Assembly: GCA_964487255.1 (NCBI GenBank)
Contig: CAZAQV010000003.1
Span: forward strand, 186,001-250,000
DNA length: 64,000 nt
Direction of reading: 5' to 3'
From: CAZAQV01 sp964487255
Lineage (GTDB): Bacteria > Myxococcota_A > Polyangia > Polyangiales > CAZAQV01
The notes beneath the pieces were generated by a model. It was not told where the DNA came from. It did no database searches and saw only the letters and a list, made by a program, of their open reading frames with translations. Below, in pieces: positions 33,711 through 48,975 of this stretch. Within the stretch, counting starts at the first letter, position 1. Every line of letters begins with the position of its first letter. The translations under genes and the position numbers were made by a program.

Positions 33711-34730
33711 ATGGCAATGCCTCCTCAGCGTGGTCGCCTGCTCCGTGGGCTACTCATCGGTGCCGTCCTCGGCGCGATCGCAATGAGCCTGACTGCGCTC
33801 TACGGTGACGCCAGCGCGCTTAAGCAGATCGGTCTTCACTACCCGTGGAAGCTCTTTGGCTTTGCGTGCGCGCTCGCCTGCGGGAACTACCTGCTGCGCT
33901 TCGCACGTTGGGAACTTTATCTTCGCGCCCTTTCGCTTCGAATTCCCACGGCGAGCAGCTTCGTCATCTTCATCGCTGGCTTTTCCATGAGCATTACCCC
34001 TGCGAAAATGGGCGAACTACTCAAGTCCTGGCTGCTCAAGCGCCGCTTCGGCATTCCCGCGAGCCGAAGCGCTCCGATTGTGGTGGTCGAACGGATCGGC
34101 GATGTGGCCGCCCTCCTCTTTTTGACCGCTGTCGGCGCGCACCTTTTCCCCGGCGGGGCGCTCGTTGCACCCGTCTGCTTGCTCGGCATCCTTTTACTAT
34201 TGGCGCTCAGCCAACGGAGGGTGGGAATGGCGCTCCTAGCATGGCTAAGTCGATTTGGCTGGCTCGCAAAGGTTCGCGCACGCGCAGAACCACTACTCCG
34301 GGCCTACTGGGAGCTTGGTGCGCCGCGTATCGTCGCCCTTGGGTTTGTGCTGTCGTTGGCTGGTTGGGCACTCGAAGTTGGTGCGTTCTTGATCATTTGC
34401 TCGGGGCTGGACCTCGAACTTAAGGCCGCCCAGGCATCGTTCATATTCGGAGGCTCAACGCTCGGGGGGGCCATTTCAATGCTACCCGGTGGCCTCGGTC
34501 CGACTGAGGTAGGCTTCACGGCGCTACTGCAGGAACTCGGGGCAAGCGCTGAGGGAGCCTCGTTTTGTACCATTCTGACGCGTCTAGCGACGTTGTGGCT
34601 TGCGGTCGCTCTAGGTCTTCTGGCGCTCGTGGTCACCCTACGGGCACCTTCAACTACGGCGTCGTCACAGGATCCGGCTTCCCATAAAGGGGAATCACAG
34701 GTGGCATCGGCGAGTCCACCGCGTCCATAG
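33711..34730 (+). CDS. Lysylphosphatidylglycerol synthase-like membrane protein (UPF0104)
   Basis: 339-aa polytopic inner-membrane protein with about eight helices. It matches the flippase-like transmembrane half of MprF: an NYLLRFARWELYLR segment, FSMSITPAKMGELLKSWLLK, VVVERIGDVAALL, and the signature SMLPGGLGPTEVGFTALL near the end. The lysyl-transferase half is absent. A role in moving lipids or polyprenyl-linked sugars is likely by family. It is divergent from pgsA, another phospholipid gene. The C-terminal hydrophilic tail overlaps the convergent lipoprotein gene by 77 bp. Confidence 0.88.
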   Translation: MAMPPQRGRLLRGLLIGAVLGAIAMSLTALYGDASALKQIGLHYPWKLFGFACALACGNYLLRFARWELYLRALSLRIPTASSFVIFIAGFSMSITPAKMGELLKSWLLKRRFGIPASRSAPIVVVERIGDVAALLFLTAVGAHLFPGGALVAPVCLLGILLLLALSQRRVGMALLAWLSRFGWLAKVRARAEPLLRAYWELGAPRIVALGFVLSLAGWALEVGAFLIICSGLDLELKAAQASFIFGGSTLGGAISMLPGGLGPTEVGFTALLQELGASAEGASFCTILTRLATLWLAVALGLLALVVTLRAPSTTASSQDPASHKGESQVASASPPRP

Positions 34731-35454
34731 GGAGCATGCCCCGCAGGTCGCCGATGACCCACCCGGCATCGTCTGCAAACACCGACTCACGACCGAATAC
34801 GGTGTAAACGGCGAAGTCGCCTAAATCTTCCACAGCTCTCGGTGGATCACGCCGAATCGTAATTTCGTCGATCTTCTCGAGACCACGAAAATCGAGCACA
34901 TGCTCCCGGGACTTGTCACCCACATCGAGGCGCGCCTTCTGGATCCAGGCGGAGAGCAAGCCTCGACCGGGCCCCACCACCGCGGTCGGCCGCTCGCCAC
35001 GCAAGATAAAATAGGAGAGCTGCCCCTTTCGGTTTCGATGCACGATCGTCGGCGGATCGCTACGAAGTTCGTAGAGCGTGATTTCTGCCTCCTTCTCCGG
35101 GTCACGACGCGAAGGCAAGGTCATCCGCTTCCAGGCCCGAAGAGGTCGATAGTTCTTATCGTAAATGACTTCGACGTCTGCTGTCCCAGCCGGCCACTCT
35201 TGACGCATCGTCGCAACGATGACGCATCCTTTGTCTTCGAACCGGTAGCGCTCGACGACGGCCTGATCGAGCATCGTCGGACCCGCTCGCATCGCTCCTT
35301 CATAGAGCAGCTGCCCAGCTTCGAGTGACTTGCCATCGCACGTCGGATAGGCAATGCGCTCGACGCTTTGCACAGGCGCCTTCTTAAGTCGGTCTTCGCA
35401 ACTACAGCCTGCGGAAAAGACGATGGCGAAGGCGAGCAGCGCTGCTTTAGTGAT
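34654..35454 (-). CDS. Lipoprotein of unknown function, start uncertain
   Basis: About 266 aa. The coding sequence is convincing from a signal-like ITKAALLAFAIVFSAGC lipobox onward, but no ATG, GTG or TTG lies just before it. The candidates are the ATC at 35454, which would overlap the 3' end of the ctaF gene (stop at 35447), or an ATG at 35535 deep inside ctaF that adds a long Arg-rich leader. The mature part is beta-rich with WPAGTADVEVIYDKNYRPLRAWKRM and no recognised domain. It follows the oxidase genes directly and may be cotranscribed with them. Its 3' end overlaps the convergent membrane-protein gene. Confidence 0.65.
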   Translation of the reverse strand: MTKAALLAFAIVFSAGCSCEDRLKKAPVQSVERIAYPTCDGKSLEAGQLLYEGAMRAGPTMLDQAVVERYRFEDKGCVIVATMRQEWPAGTADVEVIYDKNYRPLRAWKRMTLPSRRDPEKEAEITLYELRSDPPTIVHRNRKGQLSYFILRGERPTAVVGPGRGLLSAWIQKARLDVGDKSREHVLDFRGLEKIDEITIRRDPPRAVEDLGDFAVYTVFGRESVFADDAGWVIGDLRGMLPMDAVDSPMPPVIPLYGKPDPVTTP

Positions 35455-35932
35455 GCGGCTCCGCCTTGGCTTTGGCCAGGATCTCCGGGTCGATCGGAAT
35501 GCGCGGAGCCTCGTTCTCGTTCGGGGCAGACCCATACTTCGCTTTGTTGGCATCGGTTCCGTGCGCCCACGCCCCGGTTTTCGGGTCAATGCGCACGCCG
35601 TTTTGGGAGTCCACTCGACCGCGGTACGCCGTGTCGTTGAGCGTGTACGCGAGGAAGAGCCCACCGAAAAGCAGAGACCCCAAAAAGAGGATGGCATTGA
35701 AGCGCCGGTCATCTTTGAGGTGCATGAAGAAGGTCACCACGAGCGACGCTTTGATCGTGGCAACGATGATCGCCACGGCAAGGTTGGCAGCGCCAAGGTC
35801 GACCCGCGAGATCGCAACCGTGATGATCGTGAGTACGATGAGCACACCAAAAATACCGGCGTAGAGCTTCCAAGGCGCGATGTGGGGATGAACGGGTTCT
35901 TCCAAGTTAGAAACTACGTGATGTTCAGACAT
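35447..35932 (-). CDS. ctaF: Cytochrome c oxidase subunit IV (prokaryotic type)
   Basis: 161-aa membrane protein from the ATG at 35932, with GGAG at good spacing. It has three helices: YAGIFGVLIVLTIITVAI, AVAIIVATIKASLVVTFFMHL with the family motif KASLVVTFFMHLK, and LFLGSLLFGGLFLAYTL. The C-terminal third is a soluble, charged extension not usual for the family. This small subunit stabilises the oxidase. It is the fourth gene of the ctaC-D-E-F set. Confidence 0.9.
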   Translation of the reverse strand: MSEHHVVSNLEEPVHPHIAPWKLYAGIFGVLIVLTIITVAISRVDLGAANLAVAIIVATIKASLVVTFFMHLKDDRRFNAILFLGSLLFGGLFLAYTLNDTAYRGRVDSQNGVRIDPKTGAWAHGTDANKAKYGSAPNENEAPRIPIDPEILAKAKAEPHH

Positions 35933-35950
35933 GGTGGTTCTCCGTTTCAA

Positions 35951-36671
35951 TCAGTGGGCGTTGAGATAAATCAGCGGGAATAGGTAAATCCAAATCAAGT
36001 CAACCAAGTGCCAGTACAGCGCGGTCAAATCAATTGGAGTGAAGTAGTCTGGGCCAAACTCACCTCGCATGTTGCGAATGAGAATCCAGATAAAAACGCC
36101 GATGCCGATCGTGACGTGAAGACCGTGTACGCCCGTCATCATGAAATAGATGCCGAAGAAAGAACGCAGCTCATACGAATAGGATTCAAGACCATGCTGC
36201 GCCAAGTACAGCTCGTCAGGATCCCACATTCCGGGAAATAGCCCGTGCTGGATCTTTCCTGCGTACTCGAAGTACTTCACGACCATGAAAAAGCAGGCAC
36301 ACAGGATGGTCAGCACAATAAAGATGGAGACCCAGCGCTGACCGCCAAACTTCCCGTCCTCGCCTACCTGCGCGCCACGCACAGCCATCGCCGCGGTGAA
36401 CGACGAGAAGAGAAGCACGACTGTGTTGGCCGCACCGAGCTTCCAGTCTACGAGCATCGAACCTTCGATGAAGAGGTCGGGGTACCAGGAGCGATAGATG
36501 CTGTAGAAAACGAAAAGCCCACTGAAGAACAGGACTTCCTGGGCGAGAAAAGCCCACATTCCGAGCTTCGCTGCATCGAACTGCTGAAGCGGGGTATCGA
36601 AGTGGTGCGCCAGCCAACTGGGATGCGCATGCTCGCTGTGCTGGTGATGCGAACTGGGCTCTGCGTGTGCC

Positions 36672-36679
<8 letters not shown>
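35951..36679 (-). CDS. ctaE: Cytochrome c oxidase subunit III
   Basis: 242-aa inner-membrane protein from the ATG at 36679 (GGTGGAG upstream), overlapping the ctaD stop by 8 bp. The start is His-rich (EPSSHHQHSEHAH). Helices include LGMWAFLAQEVLFFSGLFVFY, an LFSSFTAAMAVRGA segment and the conserved C-terminal YFMMTGVHGLHVTIG with YWHLVDLIWIYLFPLIY. It surrounds the oxygen channel and stabilises subunit I. The motifs and helix count match CoxC/CtaE. Confidence 0.95.
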
Positions 36680-38422
<1,743 letters not shown>

Positions 38423-38426
<4 letters not shown>

Positions 38427-39751
38427 TGCGGTTCTCCTGAAGTCTGTGAGTCATCCCCCTCTTCGGTGGGCGCAGGCGCGTCCTGATCGGTCTCGGATGC
38501 CGCTTCGCCCTCTGATGTCTCGTCGGGTTCGGCATCGTTCGGAGCGGCTCCGTCGTCCCCGCTTCCAAGCGACTTGAGGTAGGCAAGCACGGCCTCAAGC
38601 TCAGGGTCCGCGAACGCACCCGCAAACGAAGGCATGTTCACGCCTGCGTAGCCAGCAACAATCTTTGCCTGCGGCTCCAGAATCGACTGCCGAAGGTAGT
38701 TTTCGCCGTCCACGCCAGACACCGTGATCGAACTTCCGTCACTGAGCTGCTCGGTCCGCCCCCAAAGGCCCACAAAATCGGGCGCCGAGCCCTGCGAGCC
38801 GTCGACCTTGTGACAGGCAACGCAGTTCGCCGCGTAGAGCTTGCCACCCCAGCAGGCGTCCGGGTTGTCCTCGCCCATGCACTCGGGCGGAGGCTGCGCC
38901 GCATACTCAAACAAGTTCTGAACGTACTGGTGGTATTCATCGAGTTCGAGCACCACGACTTTCGCGTACATTGAAGAGTGGTTGTAATAGTGGTTGAGCT
39001 CAACGTTGTCCGGCGGCTGGTTGGTCGAACCACAGTACTCGGTGCAATACGCCTGAATCGGTCGGTGACACACGCCCACACGGGCAGGCTTCGCCACGAT
39101 GTCGCCGGTCTTCGGGTCACGCTCAGGGACTTTTCTGTATTCCGCCATACAGTGCAGACGATTTCCATCCTCATCTTGTCCACAACTGTCTTCGCCGGTA
39201 TCGAGTTTGGCCGCGATGTCACACATTTTCTCTTGGCCGTTCTCTTCGTAGCGAGTCGTATTCCCCGTCTCGAACCACAGTGTCGTGTAGAGCCCCGGAA
39301 CCACGTCACGCTTCACGCGAAACTCTGGAACAAAAAAGCTGTGCAGCACGTCCATCGACGACATGATGAGCTTCACTGGCTTGTTTGCGGGCACCACAAG
39401 TTGGTGGTCCTCGGAAGAGCCACGGGGCATGTGCTTAAAGTTCCACTGCCATTGCCGACCCTTGACGTAAATCTCGACGGAATCTTTGGGCGCGACCACG
39501 CCTTTCATGTAGCCATCGAAACCAATGTAGAAGAGCCAAATCAACAAGATGAGTGGCGTGAACGTCCAGAAGATTTCCAACTTGAAGTGGTGCCCCGTCG
39601 GCGTCGATTTAGCGTTACGACTTCGATGGTACTTCCACACAAACCAGAGCATCACCACTGTGATAGCAACGAAAAAGACAACGCTTATCCAGTAGATCGC
39701 GTAGTAGACGAAATCGATCTCGGAAGCGATGGTCGATAGCGCCCGGGGCAT
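38423..39751 (-). CDS. ctaC: Cytochrome c oxidase subunit II with fused cytochrome c domain
   Basis: 442 aa from the ATG at 39751. Two N-terminal helices (about 15-40 and 60-80) are followed by the CuA cupredoxin domain: HSFFVPEFRVKRDVVPG carries the first His ligand, and CTEYC (about 236-240) and NHSSM (258-261) the rest. About 60 residues rich in Cys and acidic residues are inserted before CTEYC, and about 16 lie between CTEYCG and NHSSM, where the standard order is CGxxHSxM. The C-terminus (about 295-395) is a class I cytochrome c with CVACH and Met ligand region VNMPSFAG, then an acidic tail. The fusion defines a caa3-type oxidase that accepts electrons from ACIII. Confidence 0.95.
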
Positions 39752-39857
39752 CTGCAATGTTTCTTCAGGGTTCACAAGCACAACCTCGTATGAAAGTCGG
39801 GGGAGCTGGGGAGAATGCGCAAAGCGCAGAGGGGTTACTCAAACTTTGTTCTCCGTT

Positions 39858-39881
39858 GTCTCTCGCTCGTGTGCGAGAGAC
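39858..39881. promoter_or_regulatory. Hairpin between SCO and oxidase genes
   Basis: Perfect 9-bp stem GTCTCTCGC / GCGAGAGAC with a 6-nt loop in the 171-bp gap between the SCO gene and ctaC. No T-tract follows on the transcribed (minus) strand, so partial termination, RNA processing or mRNA stabilisation between the upstream and downstream halves of the respiratory operon is possible. Confidence 0.4.
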
Positions 39882-39922
39882 GCGGGGTGCCAACCCCTGA
39901 CAGCGGAGTGTTTCTTCAGGAT

Positions 39923-40849
39923 TCATGGGTGTACCACCTTGCTCTCTCCAATGGTGGGGGAGCTACCGCCAATAGCGATGGGCCGATCGACGGCCGATCG
40001 CTGTACGCGACGTCGAAACTCACGACGCCACAAAAGAAAGAGCGCACCGAGCAAAGCAAGCGCCACGAGCGCGCCTCCGATACGCATGAAATTTTCAGCA
40101 AAGAGAACGTAGCCACGTGCTTCGTGATCGTAGCGATAGCAAAAGAGCAGGAGCGTCTCGACCGTATCGAGAGTTTTTTCCTCGGCCGCTTCAAGGAGCC
40201 CGAGACGCACATCTTTTTGGTCGTAGTCAATTCCGATGAGGTAGCGCGCGATGCGGCCTTTGGGAGTGACGATGATCATCGCGCCTGGATGAACGTATTG
40301 CTGGTCCACTGGGTCCCAGCGATAAGGAAAGCCCGCCGCTCGCGCGACACGCTCGATCTGCGACTCATCGCCCGTCAGGAAATGCCAACCCGCTTCGCCT
40401 CCTCGACCGTACATTTCAATCGCTTGCGACTTCTTTCCGGCCGCGGACTTGGGCGTGTCTTTCGGGTCGATGCTGATGCTGACGACCGAATACTCTCGGC
40501 CAACATTCCACTTCTGCTCACCCAGACTCTCGATGGTTTGCTCGAGCACCGTACTGCACATCACGGGGCAACTGTGGTAGGCGAAGTTGAGCACCACAGG
40601 GCCACTGCCATCGAAGAGTTCGCCCAACGTGACCTGTTTTCCGTCGGATGCGACGAACGAGGCATCGAGCGGCAGCGATTCACCGAGGTTTTCTTCGATC
40701 GCCAACCCTTTGGTGAGCACCGAGGCGCGATTGAGCGACGGTCGCTCGCTCGAACCTACAATTTGACCACGTGCGACCGCTCCAGGAGCGAGCGTCACGA
40801 TCAGGAGCGCACCTGCAAGCACGCCAAACTGGGGTCGCAGTGCGTTCAA
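39923..40849 (-). CDS. SCO1/SenC copper chaperone, membrane-anchored
   Basis: 308-aa exported protein that delivers copper to the CuA site of subunit II. It has a signal peptide (core about 10-25), a thioredoxin fold with the copper-binding SCPVMC motif, and the distal His in DQQYVHPGAM. A C-terminal helix (about 258-275, IGGALVALALLGALFLLW) followed by Arg residues anchors it, which is unusual because SCO proteins are normally N-terminally anchored. It overlaps the stop of the upstream gene by 4 bp. It sits between the ACIII and oxidase genes, as expected for an assembly factor. Confidence 0.92.
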   Translation of the reverse strand: MNALRPQFGVLAGALLIVTLAPGAVARGQIVGSSERPSLNRASVLTKGLAIEENLGESLPLDASFVASDGKQVTLGELFDGSGPVVLNFAYHSCPVMCSTVLEQTIESLGEQKWNVGREYSVVSISIDPKDTPKSAAGKKSQAIEMYGRGGEAGWHFLTGDESQIERVARAAGFPYRWDPVDQQYVHPGAMIIVTPKGRIARYLIGIDYDQKDVRLGLLEAAEEKTLDTVETLLLFCYRYDHEARGYVLFAENFMRIGGALVALALLGALFLLWRREFRRRVQRSAVDRPIAIGGSSPTIGESKVVHP

Positions 40850-41700
40850 GGAGTAGCTCCTGTATTCGCATGGGTTCCAGCATCTGCTGCAGTTTTGGGG
40901 TTTGGCTTCGGCACAGAGGGTGCCTGACGACCTGCATCAGCCGCTGGCTTGGAGGACGGTTTTGCCCCGGTTGGAGCTTGCCGCCCTGCATCGGTCGCTG
41001 ACTCGTTTGGTGCAGGTTGCCTTGGTTTTGTGCCCTGCTGTGCACTACCTTCTTGCTCGCCGCTCTGCTGCGCTCCACCGGCCTGATCCCCGTCGGTCGG
41101 GCTCTCGGGCTGCGTCCCCACAGCTGGAACTTGATCAGCATTGCGCACCGTATCGACCACGCCGGCTTCTGTTTGGTTGCCAATGATTTCCGCTGCCTCC
41201 GCGTCTAGCCGAGCCACTGCATCCTGCGCAGTCTTGAGCCGCGGCAGAAGCGAGTCGAGCGCCTCTTCGTTGCCTTCGGCCCTCGCCTTCTCGACTGAGG
41301 CTTGCATCTCTGCAAGGTATGCGTGCGCTTCTTCGCGACGAGCGATCGCGAGCGCCAGTGGATGAGAGTCTTCCGCCCACCCTGAGAGCGCACCAAGTTG
41401 CGCGAGCCGTGCTTCGAGATCAATACCCTTTTGCGGGGTGATCGACACCGGTCTGGCGCCCCCAGCAATCGCTCTCATGCTGTCGCCGAGATTGGTCGCA
41501 GAGAGACGACGAGCTTCATCCTGACGAAGACGATGGAGCTTTACGGGCTCCACAGTCAGCACCTTCTCGCTGACTTCCGCGGTCGCGACTCGCGTAAAGT
41601 AGCTATCGAACGCGAAGTGAAGCCCGCCCAACAAGAAGATGGTGAGAACCGTGAACAGTGCAATGAGATGGTTAGCTGGTAATGTCTTTTCGTAGCCCAT
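40846..41700 (-). CDS. Membrane-anchored coiled-coil protein with Pro/Ala/Gln-rich tail
   Basis: 284 aa. An N-terminal helix (about 11-32) anchors the protein. Residues about 45-180 are helical and charged (LPRLKTAQDAVARLDAEAAEI). The last 90 residues are low complexity, with repeated DAGRQAP units at about 245-265. There is no haem or metal motif. It lies 9 bp after actF and overlaps the SCO start, so it is part of the respiratory operon. An assembly or supercomplex-tethering role is suggested by position only; I do not recognise the family. Confidence 0.65.
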   Translation of the reverse strand: MGYEKTLPANHLIALFTVLTIFLLGGLHFAFDSYFTRVATAEVSEKVLTVEPVKLHRLRQDEARRLSATNLGDSMRAIAGGARPVSITPQKGIDLEARLAQLGALSGWAEDSHPLALAIARREEAHAYLAEMQASVEKARAEGNEEALDSLLPRLKTAQDAVARLDAEAAEIIGNQTEAGVVDTVRNADQVPAVGTQPESPTDGDQAGGAQQSGEQEGSAQQGTKPRQPAPNESATDAGRQAPTGAKPSSKPAADAGRQAPSVPKPNPKTAADAGTHANTGATP

Positions 41701-41709
41701 TGCGTTCTC

Positions 41710-43125
41710 CTAGGCGTTCTGAAATTTGAGCGAGCGCGAGAGCCGCGGGTCCCCAACCGGGATCAACGGGTACTTGTTCATAAAGTAGAAGACGGTCGCG
41801 AGGTACACGCCCCCAACGGCAGCAAGACACGCCGCATCCATCCAGTGGCCCGCGAAAACACCCTTCTCAAAGTGCGGCATCACGTACCAATACATATCGA
41901 CAACGTGCATGAAGAGCAGCCATGCCACGCCGAAGCCATAGAGCCCCAGACGACGCTTCACATTGCGAGAAATCAAGAAGAAGAACGGAACAACAAAGTG
42001 GCCGATGATCAAGAATGCACTCACAGCAGTCCAGCTATTCTCGTCACCCCATCGAAGGTGATAGTAGACAGCCTCCTCGGGAATACCCGCGTACCAAATC
42101 AGCATCATTTGCGAGAAGCTGACGTAGGCCCAGAACACGACAAAACCAAAGGTGAGCTTTCCAAGGTCATGGAAGTGCTCAACATTGACTGCATCACCCA
42201 AGAGCTCATGCTTGCGGAGACCTAGCGTGATGAGGGAGATCAGCGCGTGGATGGCGACGACCGCGCCAGCAAACAAACACACGCCAAAGATGGTCGAGTA
42301 CCAGGCCGCCTCGAGTGCCATCAGCCAGTCGAACGCGGCAAACGTCATGGATAGACCAAACGCGAGCATGCTCAGGGGCGACCACTTTTGCATTGCGACG
42401 GTCTCACCGAGCGCGCGACTCTCGTCTTGGCGAGTGGATCGACGAAAATAGAAGAATGCGATGAGAAGCCAAATCGCGAAGTAGCCTGCGGCGCGCCCAA
42501 ACCAACCCACGACATTGAGGTACGGCATCTTGTGGTCAAGGATTTCACTATGAAGGGTGTGCTGGGGCGTGTGATGTTCATCAGCAATCGCGTGCCCTCC
42601 GCCGTCGCCATGCGCATGCCCCTCCGCGCCATGCTCGTGACCGTCTTGGTCTTGCGCCTTTGCGACCGATGGTGCGATGGGGTTAAGCGAGCTGTGTTCG
42701 CCATGCTCCCCGGCTTCCCCCTCTTCGTGATGACCATGGAGGGTCCACTCGCCATAGAGTTGGTGGATACTCAAGCCGACCGGAACAAAGAGTGCGACGA
42801 GGGCGATTATGCCCATCATGAAGAACTCCGCGGTCCGTCGCACCGTGACGCTCCAGCTTGCTCCTACCAAATGTTGGCAAACGACGAAGAACATCGCGCC
42901 CATGGCGATGGTGAAGAACACCGCAAACGCAAAGAGCCACGAGAATGCAAAACGCCTCGGGTCTGAAGCGTAACCAGCGACCGCGCCGACAATCCCAAGC
43001 AAACCGACCAGAGCGGAGATCTTGACCGACTTCGCCCAGATGGAGTTTTCGGGAATCATGTAGTCATCGGCGTTGGCCACAGGCGGAATCGATCGCGGAG
43101 GCGGGTGTGAACTCGATGTGCTCAT
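41710..43125 (-). CDS. actF: Alternative complex III subunit ActF (NrfD-like)
   Basis: 471-aa polytopic membrane protein with about ten helices, one of the two quinol-site NrfD-like subunits of alternative complex III. Typical segments are FFVVCQHLVGASWSVTVRR, MAFGLSMTFAAFDWLMALE and YAGIPEEAVYYHLRWG. The loop at about 130-198 is very rich in His (some 15 residues, with motifs such as GHEHGAEGHAHGD), unusual for the family and possibly metal-binding. The start overlaps the actE stop by 4 bp. Confidence 0.92.
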   Translation of the reverse strand: MSTSSSHPPPRSIPPVANADDYMIPENSIWAKSVKISALVGLLGIVGAVAGYASDPRRFAFSWLFAFAVFFTIAMGAMFFVVCQHLVGASWSVTVRRTAEFFMMGIIALVALFVPVGLSIHQLYGEWTLHGHHEEGEAGEHGEHSSLNPIAPSVAKAQDQDGHEHGAEGHAHGDGGGHAIADEHHTPQHTLHSEILDHKMPYLNVVGWFGRAAGYFAIWLLIAFFYFRRSTRQDESRALGETVAMQKWSPLSMLAFGLSMTFAAFDWLMALEAAWYSTIFGVCLFAGAVVAIHALISLITLGLRKHELLGDAVNVEHFHDLGKLTFGFVVFWAYVSFSQMMLIWYAGIPEEAVYYHLRWGDENSWTAVSAFLIIGHFVVPFFFLISRNVKRRLGLYGFGVAWLLFMHVVDMYWYVMPHFEKGVFAGHWMDAACLAAVGGVYLATVFYFMNKYPLIPVGDPRLSRSLKFQNA

Positions 43126-43784
43126 GGCGTGGGCTCCTCTCCGGAGTCTGCAGCAGGTGCCGCTGGACGGGCTGTTGCCTCTTCGGGCTGTGCGAGTTGA
43201 AGCGCGCGAACGTAGGCCACGATAGCCCAGCGGTCTTGCGTCGAGATGTTGTGGCGATAGGCCGGCATGGTACGGACGCCGTTGGTAATCGTCGCGAACA
43301 TCTGCCCATCAGGCATGCCGCGCTTAGTGGTGTCATGGAACGTAGGTGGCCAGAAAACCGCGCCAACCTCCGAGGCGCGCCGTGCGATCATTCCTTGGCC
43401 ATCACCCGTCATGCCATGACAAGGCGAACAGTAGATGTTGTATTGGCGTTGGCCCCGCATCATCATGGCCTCGCCGCTAGCGAAACGCTGACGTGCAGTC
43501 TCGGGGATCACCGTAACCCAACCGCTGCCGTCCGCGTGACGACCCGTCGCCATCGCCGTTTCGACTTCCATCTCGCGAGCGACCACACCCGCAACCAGGG
43601 GTCGCATGGTCCGACCATCCTCGAAGAACTCGGAGACCGCTTGCGGATTGTAGCGCGGCTGATCATACATGTTCCGGATTGGAACGATAGGTGGCTCTGT
43701 CGAATGCTGCCCCTGACAAGCAGCCAAAAGCAGCGTTACCAAGCCGACCAAGACAGAACTCAGTTTTCTACAGTCGTGAGTCAT
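43122..43784 (-). CDS. actE: Alternative complex III subunit ActE (monohaem cytochrome c lipoprotein)
   Basis: 220-aa lipoprotein (signal ending LLLAAC). The haem site is CSPCH in QYNIYCSPCHGMTGDGQG, with the Met ligand in VRTMPAYRHNI. The preceding MYDQPRYNPQ and RPLVAGVVAR motifs are typical of ActE. It passes electrons from the pentahaem subunit towards the oxidase cytochrome domain. Overlaps of 4 bp with actD and actF imply coupled translation. Confidence 0.93.
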   Translation of the reverse strand: MTHDCRKLSSVLVGLVTLLLAACQGQHSTEPPIVPIRNMYDQPRYNPQAVSEFFEDGRTMRPLVAGVVAREMEVETAMATGRHADGSGWVTVIPETARQRFASGEAMMMRGQRQYNIYCSPCHGMTGDGQGMIARRASEVGAVFWPPTFHDTTKRGMPDGQMFATITNGVRTMPAYRHNISTQDRWAIVAYVRALQLAQPEEATARPAAPAADSGEEPTP

Positions 43785-44422
43785 CGAGCCCCCCCTGGAT
43801 TAACCGGTCCGGCCCGATACGCGCCTTCACCTTGCTCGACTTCAACAGCTTGAGCGTTGCCGCTGTCGTAAACCAACTCGAGGTACTCAGGATCAAGTCC
43901 GCCGAGGAAAGTTTTGGTTTCCGACAAATCGAACTTCGAATCCCCGGCTTCAATCGAAATGAAGAAGCGGTCGTTCGTGGCGTGTGCGAAACGGTCACTG
44001 GCGAAGACCGGATGGTGATGGCGGGGCAGCTGGTTAAGGCCCAACATCCCGAACACCGCACCAAATGACGAGAGAAGCACGGTGCATTCGAAAAGAATCG
44101 GCACCATCGAGGGGGGCGTAAAACCGGGTTTACCCCCGACGATGAGTGGATAGTCCACACCGTTCATCCACCACATCATCAAGAACCCGCCGCAGATACC
44201 CGTGAGGCCCATGATGAAGCAGATGTAACCAAGCTTGGAGTCGCTGAGCCCCATCGCTTTGTCCATCCCGTGCACCGGAAACGGCGTGTGGACGTCCCAC
44301 TTCTTAAAGCCTGCGTCACGAACTTTCTCGGCGGCGTGAAGGACCTCTGCTGTGGTACCGAATTCTGCAAGATAAAGCGCCGGGCGAGCCCTCACAACTT
44401 TTGTTTCTGTGTTCTCAGTCAT
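43781..44422 (-). CDS. actD: Alternative complex III subunit ActD (DUF3341)
   Basis: 213-aa membrane subunit. A soluble N-terminus (YLAEFGTTAEVLHAAEKVRDAG) precedes two helices around GYICFIMGLTGICGGFLMMW and PILFECTVLLSSFGAVFGML, with HTPFPVHGMDKAMGL before them. These are DUF3341 hallmarks. The C-terminus is hydrophilic. It lies 15 bp after actC. Its role is structural in the ACIII complex. Confidence 0.92.
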   Translation of the reverse strand: MTENTETKVVRARPALYLAEFGTTAEVLHAAEKVRDAGFKKWDVHTPFPVHGMDKAMGLSDSKLGYICFIMGLTGICGGFLMMWWMNGVDYPLIVGGKPGFTPPSMVPILFECTVLLSSFGAVFGMLGLNQLPRHHHPVFASDRFAHATNDRFFISIEAGDSKFDLSETKTFLGGLDPEYLELVYDSGNAQAVEVEQGEGAYRAGPVNPGGAR

Positions 44423-44437
44423 CGTTCTTGCTCCGAC

Positions 44438-48971
<4,534 letters not shown>

Positions 48972-48975
<4 letters not shown>

